Shown: piece after piece, positions 1 to 4,639 of the stretch
Position numbering within the stretch: position 1 is the stretch's first letter
Layout of the letters: every line of letters starts with the position of its first letter
Source: Methanobrevibacter sp.
GTDB taxonomy: Archaea; Methanobacteriota; Methanobacteria; Methanobacteriales; Methanobacteriaceae
DNA length: 6,220 nt
Assembly: GCA_021442885.1 (NCBI GenBank)
Contig: JABUVA010000016.1
Location: forward strand, 18,096 to 24,315
Direction: 5' to 3'
Made by a program: the position numbers and the translations under genes
Notes under the pieces: generated by a model
What the model was told of the DNA's origin: nothing
The model's database searches: none
What the model saw: the letters and a program-made list of their open reading frames with translations, nothing else

Positions 1-506
1 ATTTTATTTATAGGTATGTTATTGTTAACTTTGTTTTTAAGTTGACTTAACATTTTATCGCCATTTATTAATTTTGTTGAATATATGTACGATTTACATG
101 AACAGTCCTTGTCTTTGGTGTACCAGTTTATGGTGCAGCTATCTCTTTTGTTGTAGTTTGTTGTTATCATTATTGGTTTTACATCAAGATAATTTTTTTT
201 ATATATGCTTAGACAGTATTTGCCTTGTTTTATTGTTGCTTTTTTGATTGATTTTCCTGATTCACATTCTATGGATAGCATTTCATTTTTGTTTGCTGAA
301 TATGCAACTTTATCCGCTATGTGTGCTCCATCGCTTATGGAGGTGTATTCTGATTCTGCATACTCTACTATTCTATCGTCTTTGCCCATTAACTCAAATA
401 AAATATTCAAGTCTTCTTCACAATGACCTTTAAATCTCTGATCTATGTCCTTATGTATTTCTATGTCTCTAAATCGTTTATCATCAGTTATATATTTTTC
501 AAAAAT
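1..506 (-). CDS. Unrecognised Cys-containing protein, N-terminal part, runs off the left edge
   Basis: I do not recognise the family. On the minus strand one frame stays open from just after a Shine-Dalgarno (514-520) to the window edge, giving about 168 residues in a coherent, charged, soluble-looking sequence with no membrane segment or signal peptide. It has six cysteines, at about residues 29, 81, 98, 124, 135 and 137 (the last two as DCSC). An in-frame TAG overlaps the Shine-Dalgarno, so translation must start after it. The only near-cognate codon at good spacing is ATT at 504-506, 7 nt after AGGAGGT. The first in-frame TTG is residue 33 (408-410) and the first ATG residue 40 (387-389), both far from any ribosome site. 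The stretch IAD (65) followed 14 residues later by IECESGK (79-85) faintly resembles a PD-(D/E)XK or CoiA-like nuclease core, but this is only a guess. It is transcribed divergently from the C_GCAxxG_C_C gene. Confidence 0.75.
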   Translation of the reverse strand, partial: MFEKYITDDKRFRDIEIHKDIDQRFKGHCEEDLNILFELMGKDDRIVEYAESEYTSISDGAHIADKVAYSANKNEMLSIECESGKSIKKATIKQGKYCLSIYKKNYLDVKPIMITTNYNKRDSCTINWYTKDKDCSCKSYIYSTKLINGDKMLSQLKNKVNNNIPINK

Positions 507-513
507 TTTTAAT

Positions 514-520
514 ACCTCCT
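514..520 (-). promoter_or_regulatory. Strong Shine-Dalgarno AGGAGGT for the left-edge gene
   Basis: The minus strand reads AGGAGGT here, a full match to the archaeal anti-Shine-Dalgarno (16S 3' end AUCACCUCC). Of the three frames after it, two hit stops within a few codons; only the frame of the left-edge gene stays open. That ties the site to the gene even though no standard start codon follows at normal distance. ATT at 504-506 lies 7 nt downstream. Confidence 0.75.
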
Positions 521-646
521 AATGATTAAATAAATAAACAATCTTATTTAAAGTATAATAGTATTTAAAATTATTTATTTTTTATAAAACAATATTATAT
601 TTATTTAATTAAATTTTAAAGTAATTATAATAAATTAAATTGAAAA

Positions 647-683
647 CAATCTTATATGATAAAATCAATATTATATGATAAAA
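647..683 (+). repeat. 18-bp tandem direct repeat, period 19
   Basis: CAATCTTATATGATAAAA (647-664) is followed after one base by CAATATTATATGATAAAA (666-683), one mismatch in 18. Shorter versions of the same word, CAATCTTAT at 539-547 and CAATATTATAT at 590-600, lie upstream in the same orientation. The period of 19 bp puts the two full copies nearly two helical turns apart, as for tandem sites of a DNA-binding protein. The position, about 85-120 bp upstream of the TATA box of the 832 gene and between two divergent genes, fits an operator, but no regulator is identified. Confidence 0.6.
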
Positions 684-699
684 GTTTTTTTAATAACTC

Positions 700-720
700 T
701 CTATTATGACACCTAATAGA
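700..720. promoter_or_regulatory. 7-bp inverted repeat, possible operator
   Basis: TCTATTA (700-706) and TAATAGA (714-720) are perfect reverse complements around a 7-nt spacer, TGACACC. It lies about 50 bp upstream of the BRE/TATA of the 832 gene. A dimeric regulator could bind here, or it may be chance in AT-rich DNA. It is too weak to act as a terminator. Confidence 0.3.
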
Positions 721-766
721 CTACATAAATGAAATCAAAAAATGTTAAATTAACAAAATAAAGAAT

Positions 767-784
767 GAAAATTTTTTTATAAAT
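767..784 (+). promoter_or_regulatory. BRE/TATA promoter of the C_GCAxxG_C_C gene
   Basis: A purine-rich GAAAA (767-771) is followed by TTTATAAAT (776-784). The centre of the TATA box predicts transcription starting near 805, leaving a leader of about 27 nt that contains the Shine-Dalgarno at 820-827. Other AT-rich words nearby make the exact box uncertain. Confidence 0.45.
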
Positions 785-831
785 GTTTAATTAAAATATT
801 AAATAAGTTATATCAATTAGAAGGTGAAAAA

Positions 832-1221
832 ATGGATAAAGACCAAATAATTAAAGACATATTAGAACTTAGAGAGGAAAAAATGGCATGTGCACCATCT
901 ACATTAATTGGAGTTTGTAGAAACATTGATTGTGATTTAACAGAAGAGGAACTTGCACTTTTAAGTAGTGGTTTTGGTGGTGGAATCGGTGGAAACACAG
1001 AACCTGGAACATGTGGAGCAATAGCTGGTGTAACAATAGCTTTAGGATTAAAATTAGATGATGCAGGTAAAATTAAAAAAATATCTAAAATAATATTCGA
1101 TGACTTTAAAAAAGAATTTGGATTTGTAGAATGTAATAAGCTTACAGATAATGGTGATGATAAAACTCATTGTACTGGATACTGTGAGTTTGTAGGTGAA
1201 AGATTTGTAGATTTAGTTTAA
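832..1221 (+). CDS. C_GCAxxG_C_C family cysteine (putative redox) protein
   Basis: A 129-residue cytosolic protein with the signature of the C_GCAxxG_C_C family (the split-cysteine family found in many anaerobes). Seen in order: Cys20 in MACAPSTL, Cys29, Cys34, a glycine-rich GFGGGIGG at 48-54, Cys61 in TCGAIAG (60-66), Cys101 in FVECNKL, and Cys114 and Cys118 in HCTGYC. The helix after CGAIAG (VTIALGL) is also typical. The family has been proposed to bind metal or take part in redox or electron transfer in anaerobes, but no reaction is established, so the function is inferred at most. The start is ATG at 832 with GAAGGTGA (820-827) 4 nt upstream, the common methanogen-type Shine-Dalgarno. 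It is a single gene: divergent from the left-edge gene and convergent with the DUF2119 gene, whose stop is 19 bp away. Length is normal for the family. Confidence 0.88.
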   Translation: MDKDQIIKDILELREEKMACAPSTLIGVCRNIDCDLTEEELALLSSGFGGGIGGNTEPGTCGAIAGVTIALGLKLDDAGKIKKISKIIFDDFKKEFGFVECNKLTDNGDDKTHCTGYCEFVGERFVDLV

Positions 1222-1225
1222 ATGC

Positions 1226-1243
1226 TAAATACACTTTTATTTA
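1226..1243. terminator. Weak AT hairpin between convergent genes
   Basis: TAAATA (1226-1231) and TATTTA (1238-1243) are complementary with a 6-nt loop that carries CACTTT. The second arm includes the stop codon of the DUF2119 gene on the minus strand. The stem has no G or C and is weak. The short T-rich ACTTTTATTT just past the 832-gene stop is the only other termination-like signal in the 19-bp gap. Confidence 0.25.
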
Positions 1244-1891
1244 ATATGGGGGAAAATCCTGACCAAAAATAAGTTTAGCATATTTAATAGCTAATTTTGC
1301 TTGTTCTAAATAGTTTTCCATGATTTTCTTTTCATATTCTTTTCTTGATGAAACAATAGCTAACATTTTAAGAAGTTTTTCATAAACCTTAACAGATTTT
1401 TTTAAATCAAAATTATATTCTTCACAAACTTCAGGATTTAATTTATCCAAACAAGGAAATTCAAGAGTTTGACAAATAGTACTTCTTGGAAAATAATCTT
1501 TTCTAACTAAAGGTGAAACAGAGCTTAATAAAATATAGTCTCCTAAATCTAATAGTGGAGGAACACCTGTTTCATCATATCTTTCCATTGATGTTAATTT
1601 ATTGAAGTTTTTAATATTATAACAATGTAATTCTATATAGAAATCTGGCTTAATTTTTTGAATTAAACCTAAAATAGTCTTTCCAATATCTGATTCATAA
1701 TAACGAGGATCAATAGTAGAAATATACTCTGATTTGTCAAAATTAATAATAAAAATCTGGCCTTTAGAGAAATCAGATTTTTTTAAAGATTTTAAAAATT
1801 TAATAGAAGTTTTTCCTTCATTTCCATGAAGACCTCCAACAAACAATTTTATTGAACCCTCTCCATTGTCAATATGTCTAAAATAAACCAT
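1241..1891 (-). CDS. DUF2119 protein, putative M14/AstE-like metallohydrolase
   Basis: A 216-residue soluble protein that I recognise as DUF2119, a family known mainly from methanogens and of unknown function. The N-terminal part reads like a zinc carboxypeptidase/succinylglutamate desuccinylase core. GGLHGNEG at 19-26 gives zinc ligands His22 and Glu25, ELHCY at 87-91 gives the third ligand His89, and TLEFP at 142-146 supplies Glu144 at the place of the catalytic Glu. The usual substrate motif of AstE/aspartoacylase (Arg, then DLNR) is altered: the matching stretch, around NFDKSEYISTIDPRYYESD (50-68), keeps the Arg (63) but lacks DLNR. It is therefore probably a deacylase or peptidase with a different substrate; this is inference. 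The start is ATG at 1889-1891, with MVYFRHIDNGEG preceding the core. There is no Shine-Dalgarno, and the TATA spacing predicts a leaderless message. It is divergent from marR. Confidence 0.85.
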   Translation of the reverse strand: MVYFRHIDNGEGSIKLFVGGLHGNEGKTSIKFLKSLKKSDFSKGQIFIINFDKSEYISTIDPRYYESDIGKTILGLIQKIKPDFYIELHCYNIKNFNKLTSMERYDETGVPPLLDLGDYILLSSVSPLVRKDYFPRSTICQTLEFPCLDKLNPEVCEEYNFDLKKSVKVYEKLLKMLAIVSSRKEYEKKIMENYLEQAKLAIKYAKLIFGQDFPPY

Positions 1892-1913
1892 AATAAAAAT
1901 TGTAATTTATAGA

Positions 1914-1922
1914 TATATATAA
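1914..1922 (-). promoter_or_regulatory. Promoter of the DUF2119 gene, predicted leaderless
   Basis: The minus strand reads TTATATATA from 1922 to 1914. The box centre lies about 27 nt upstream of the ATG at 1891, the distance from an archaeal TATA box to the transcription start, and there is no Shine-Dalgarno between. The box sits inside an imperfect inverted repeat, TTGTA (1900-1904) and TACAA (1926-1930), which could be an operator. Confidence 0.45.
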
Positions 1923-1942
1923 TTATACAAATTAACAAAATT

Positions 1943-1954
1943 TAATTATAATTA
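1943..1954 (+). promoter_or_regulatory. TATA-like 12-bp palindrome upstream of marR
   Basis: TAATTATAATTA is a perfect 12-bp palindrome made only of A and T. Its centre, about 45 nt upstream of the ATG at 1993, predicts transcription starting near 1975 and a leader of about 18 nt with the GGAG site. A palindrome on the TATA box would suit autorepression by a dimeric MarR, but AT-only palindromes are common in such DNA. Confidence 0.35.
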
Positions 1955-1992
1955 TTGATAAAAATAATAATAATCATGTGGAGAGAGATATT

Positions 1993-2448
1993 ATGGTTAA
2001 AAATATTAATGAAATGAACGATGAAGATTTAGACAATATTGATTTAGGTCATTTAATTTCAGATGTAAATAGATTTTTTAGTAGCTTTGTTGATAAAAAA
2101 TTATCTCCTTATAATATAACAAGTAGTCAAGCCCAGTTTTTAGGAGTTTTATTTGAAAAAGATCATATTTCCCAAGAAGAAATATGTAGCATATTAGATA
2201 TGACTGAAGGAACTGTAGCTAGAACTATAAAAAGATTAGAGGACAAAGGATTTGTAAAACGTGAAGTTAATCCTAACGATAGAAGGAAAAAAGTCGTTAT
2301 ATTAACTGATTCTGGAAGAAACACTATGGCAGAAATAATAAAAAGTAGTATAGAAGTTAAAACCAGAATAGAAGAATCTATACCTAAGGAAGATATAAGA
2401 AATTTTAAAGTTACAATACTTCAAATGGTTAATTTCTTAAAAGAATAA
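1993..2448 (+). CDS. MarR-family winged helix-turn-helix regulator
   Basis: A 151-residue dimeric DNA-binding regulator. From the ATG at 1993: N-terminal dimerisation helix about residues 16-38, then ISQEEICSILDMTEGTVART (59-78) as the helix-turn-helix with recognition helix about 71-83. The MarR wing follows at 90-106, with NPNDRRKKVVIL and the conserved Asp96-Arg97-Arg98. The last part (107-150) is the C-terminal dimerisation helices. Length is normal. The frame also opens at a GTG (1978), but GGAG at 1980-1983 lies within those first codons and 9 nt before the ATG, so it is better read as the ribosome site; the ATG is preferred. MarR proteins usually respond to small ligands and regulate themselves and neighbours. 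The divergent DUF2119 gene, sharing 101 bp, is the obvious candidate target (inference). No cysteine switch pair is seen; there is a single Cys65. Confidence 0.92.
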   Translation: MVKNINEMNDEDLDNIDLGHLISDVNRFFSSFVDKKLSPYNITSSQAQFLGVLFEKDHISQEEICSILDMTEGTVARTIKRLEDKGFVKREVNPNDRRKKVVILTDSGRNTMAEIIKSSIEVKTRIEESIPKEDIRNFKVTILQMVNFLKE

Positions 2449-2474
2449 AAAAAAGAAGGATTATGTTCCTTCTT
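2447..2474 (-). terminator. Hairpin plus T8 terminator of the SAHH/SIHH gene
   Basis: On the minus strand AAGAAGGA (2474-2467), a 6-nt loop containing the stop codon, and TCCTTCTT (2460-2453) form a perfect 8-bp stem that runs directly into eight Ts (2454-2447). It looks like an intrinsic terminator and uses the last codons of the gene as its arm. On the plus strand the hairpin lies just after the marR stop but has no T-tract, so it would serve marR less well. Confidence 0.6.
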
Positions 2475-3711
2475 GCCAATTATTCATATATTCTTTTTGG
2501 CGTTCTGATAAAGTATCAATTTCAATACCCATAGATTTTAATTTTAGAGTAGCTACGGTATTATCAATCTCATCAGGAGCTTTTTGAACATTAATTGGTA
2601 ATTTGTTATTTAATATGTATTTAGCTGAAAGTGCTTGAACAGCAAAACTCATATCCATAATTTCAGCAGGATGGCCTTGACCACGTGCAGCTGCAAGGTT
2701 TACAAGTCTTCCATCTGCAAGTAAGAATATTTTCCTACCATCTTTCATTGTAAATTCTTCAATACTTTCACGAACTTCTTTTACACTACTTGATTGTGAT
2801 TCTAAATCTTGTCTATTAATTTCAACATTAAAATGGCCAGAATTAGCTAGCATACATCCATCTTTCATGTATTTAAAGTCATCCCCATGAATAATATTAA
2901 TATTTCCTGTAACAGTAATTATTAAATCAGCTAGTTTTACAGCTTCTCTAATTTTCATAACTCTAAAACCATCCATTCTAGCTTCAAGTGCTCTAATAGG
3001 ATCAATTTCTGTTACAATAACATTAGCTCCGAGACCTTGTGCCCTAGTGGCAACACCACGACCACACCAACCATATCCACAAACAACAAGAGTTTTACCA
3101 GCTATTAACATATTAGTAGTTCCCATAATAGCATCAAAACTAGATTGGCCAGTACCATAACGATTATCAAATAAATATTTAGTATAAGCATCATTTACAG
3201 CAACAACAGGGAATTTTAAAGCCCCATCTTTATTCATAGCTTCTAATCTATGAACACCAGTTGTTGTTTCTTCACATGCCCCCATAATATTATCTAAAAC
3301 ATCCTTTCTTTCATTATGAAGAACCATAATCATATCTGCACCATCATCAATGATAATATCTGGTTTATGATCAAGAACAGCATTAATAGTTTCATAATAT
3401 TCTTCATCACTCTGTTCTCTCCAACCATAAATATTAAGACCTAATTCCACACCACCAGCTACTGCATCATCATGAGTAGATAATGGGTTACAACCAGTCA
3501 TAGCTACTTCAGCTCCTCCTGCTAGTAGAGTAAGACCTAAATTAATAGTTTTTGGTTCTAAATGTAAACATGATCCAATAGTAATGCCTTCAAAAGGTTT
3601 GGTTTCTTCAAATTCTTTTTTAATATGTTCAAGAACAGGCATGTGTTTTTGAACCCATTCTATTTTTCTTACACCTTCCGGTGCAAGTGACATGTCTTTT
3701 ACTTTACTCAT
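2461..3711 (-). CDS. ahcY: S-adenosyl/S-inosyl-homocysteine hydrolase (archaeal type)
   Basis: A 416-residue NAD-dependent cytosolic hydrolase that splits the product of SAM-dependent methylation to homocysteine plus a nucleoside, allowing SAM recycling. Seen: substrate domain with CLHLEPKT (48-55), CNPLSTHDD (74-82) and IDDGAD (121-126, catalytic-type Asp123). EETTTGVH (147-154) follows, then VNDAYTKYLFDN (172-183) with Lys178 and Asp182. The NAD domain shows GYGWCGRG (212-219), TGN (268-270), NSGHFNVE (290-297) and the loop DGRLVNLAAARGQGHP (333-348). It ends NWQEGT, the short archaeal C-terminus without the Lys-Tyr tail of eukaryotic enzymes. Adenine contacts Thr and Gln/Glu of the usual HxTxQ/E motif are Glu52 and Lys54 here. 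That suggests S-inosylhomocysteine as substrate, as reported for Methanocaldococcus jannaschii MJ1388. The start is ATG at 3711 with GGTGAT 3 nt upstream. The gene is monocistronic, with its own terminator. Confidence 0.96.
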   Translation of the reverse strand: MSKVKDMSLAPEGVRKIEWVQKHMPVLEHIKKEFEETKPFEGITIGSCLHLEPKTINLGLTLLAGGAEVAMTGCNPLSTHDDAVAGGVELGLNIYGWREQSDEEYYETINAVLDHKPDIIIDDGADMIMVLHNERKDVLDNIMGACEETTTGVHRLEAMNKDGALKFPVVAVNDAYTKYLFDNRYGTGQSSFDAIMGTTNMLIAGKTLVVCGYGWCGRGVATRAQGLGANVIVTEIDPIRALEARMDGFRVMKIREAVKLADLIITVTGNINIIHGDDFKYMKDGCMLANSGHFNVEINRQDLESQSSSVKEVRESIEEFTMKDGRKIFLLADGRLVNLAAARGQGHPAEIMDMSFAVQALSAKYILNNKLPINVQKAPDEIDNTVATLKLKSMGIEIDTLSERQKEYMNNWQEGT

Positions 3712-3714
3712 AAC

Positions 3715-3760
3715 ATCACCAATATTATAATTTTATATTGATTATTAATTATTAAATATT
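3715..3760 (-). promoter_or_regulatory. Promoter and Shine-Dalgarno of the SAHH/SIHH gene
   Basis: GGTGAT (3720-3715, minus strand) matches the 16S tail and lies 3 nt before the ATG. A TATA-like AATATTTAAT at 3760-3751 would start transcription near 3729, leaving a leader of about 18 nt that includes the ribosome site. A second TATA-like word, TATAAAA at 3737-3731, lies too close to the ATG to leave room for it. No riboswitch-like structure is seen in this short leader. Confidence 0.45.
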
Positions 3761-3771
3761 TTGTAAAAAAA

Positions 3772-3797
3772 TAGCTATTGGGAAAAATATATTTAAT
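3772..3797 (+). promoter_or_regulatory. Promoter of membrane paralog 1, copy 1 of a duplicated element
   Basis: TAGCTATTG (3772-3780) leads into GGAAAAATATATTTAAT, a good BRE/TATA. The TATA centre (about 3790) is about 30 nt before the ATG at 3820, so the message should start at or a few bases before the start codon; no Shine-Dalgarno is present. The same block, at the same distance from the start codon, precedes the second paralog (4593-4616). Confidence 0.55.
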
Positions 3798-3819
3798 TAA
3801 TTAATACATAATTAATTTG

Positions 3820-4569
3820 ATGGAAATAACTGTAAAAGATATTTTTAAAATGTCATTGAAAATGACAGGAAAAAATAAAAGATTTGTTTTAATAGTATTT
3901 GCTCTACTTTTTATACTTAATATATGTATAGCTATGCATGAAGCTGGTGATACCCCATATGAGTTCATTATTGCAATAATAATAGTACTTGTATACATTT
4001 TATTTGTAGGTTCACTAGCCTATTTTACTGAAAAGATTATAAGTGAATCTAGTAATCCTCCCGAATATGACTATAATTGGGTTTTTAGAAAAGGAATTCA
4101 TGAAGCATTATTCTTTACAGTTTATATAGTAATAGAATTTGTAGTTTATTATGGATTTGATTATATTATAGATCTTTTTCCAGACTATGATGACATACTA
4201 ATAATTGCAAAATTTTTAATCTTAGGTGTAATAACAATACTTCCAATGGCAGCTATGATTAATGTATTTTTACATGATGAAAAATTTAAATATGGATTGA
4301 AAGTAAAACAATTACTTCATTTAATATTAAACCTAAAAACATCCTATTTCATTACTATTGTTATAATAAGATTAGTTATTGAAAATATAATATTCATAGC
4401 TCCAGTTTCACAGGGATTTACATTAACAAATATTATAATATCAATTTTAAGTATTATTATAATATCATTCTTATATGTTATAGTTCAATTTATAAGTACT
4501 CTAGGTATTGTAATTAGTAATAAAAATCAATATAGAAGTCAATTATTAAAAAAGTTTGAATCAATATAA
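3820..4569 (+). CDS. Six-helix membrane protein, DUF4013-like, paralog 1
   Basis: A 249-residue integral membrane protein of unknown function. Predicted helices by hydrophobicity: about 22-39, 48-68, 95-117, 126-149, 175-195 and 203-233. The segment YFTEKIISESSNPPEYDYNW (68-87), followed by VFRKGI and a helix, resembles the loop before a helix in DUF4013 proteins, which are numerous in Methanobacteriales; the assignment is moderate. Features shared with paralog 2: TVKDIFKMSLK at the N-terminus, an acidic LFPDYDD (119-125) between helices 3 and 4, PMAAMINVFLHDE (142-154), KYGLKVKQL (157-165) and NLKTSYFI (171-178). The N-terminal KDIFKMSLK may be an amphipathic segment on the cytosolic face. 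An in-frame TTG at 3817 precedes the ATG, but the ATG fits the leaderless promoter better. It is divergent from the hydrolase gene, with no sign of joint function. Confidence 0.75.
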   Translation: MEITVKDIFKMSLKMTGKNKRFVLIVFALLFILNICIAMHEAGDTPYEFIIAIIIVLVYILFVGSLAYFTEKIISESSNPPEYDYNWVFRKGIHEALFFTVYIVIEFVVYYGFDYIIDLFPDYDDILIIAKFLILGVITILPMAAMINVFLHDEKFKYGLKVKQLLHLILNLKTSYFITIVIIRLVIENIIFIAPVSQGFTLTNIIISILSIIIISFLYVIVQFISTLGIVISNKNQYRSQLLKKFESI

Positions 4570-4592
4570 TTTAAAGATTCATTAATTTTATT

Positions 4593-4616
4593 TAGCTATT
4601 GAAAAATATATTAAAT
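4593..4616 (+). promoter_or_regulatory. Promoter of membrane paralog 2, copy 2 of the duplicated element
   Basis: TAGCTATTG (4593-4601), then AAAAATATATTAAAT, repeats the element at 3772-3797. The first bases of the two copies lie 47 and 48 nt from their start codons. The TATA centre (about 4608) predicts a leader of only a few bases, and no Shine-Dalgarno precedes the ATG at 4640. The second gene therefore probably has its own promoter rather than depending on read-through. Confidence 0.55.
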
Positions 4617-4639
4617 AAAAAATACAAAGAAAAGACTAT

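Larger units (their letters stand above)
507..831. other. 325-bp non-coding divergent regulatory region
   Basis: No credible gene lies here on either strand. The sequence is almost pure A/T. It holds four same-strand copies of a CAAT(C/A)TTAT word starting at 539, 590, 647 and 666, the last two expanded into an 18-bp tandem repeat. It also has a 7-bp inverted repeat (700-720) and the promoter of the 832 gene. On the minus strand, TATA-like stretches around 547-561 and 575-588 could drive the left-edge gene, but they cannot be told apart in this base composition. Confidence 0.7.

Noticed and set aside
205..433. Two plus-strand ORFs of 61 and 73 codons
   Set aside because: They lie antisense to the long open minus-strand frame of the left-edge gene, lack ribosome sites, and their composition is that of a reversed AT-rich coding strand.
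813..998. Minus-strand ORF of 61 codons
   Set aside because: Antisense shadow of the C_GCAxxG_C_C gene; proline/serine-rich product created by the reverse complement of glycine codons.
1222..1281. 8-bp inverted repeat ATGCTAAA (1222-1229) / TTTAGCAT (1274-1281)
   Set aside because: The arms are 44 bp apart, one lies in coding sequence of DUF2119, and such AT-rich 8-mers are expected by chance here.
3712..3819. SAM or SAH riboswitch upstream of the hydrolase
   Set aside because: The predicted leader is about 18 nt, AT-only, and shows no stems of useful size.
3801..3998. Minus-strand ORF of 65 codons
   Set aside because: Antisense to membrane paralog 1 and inside its coding region, with no ribosome site.
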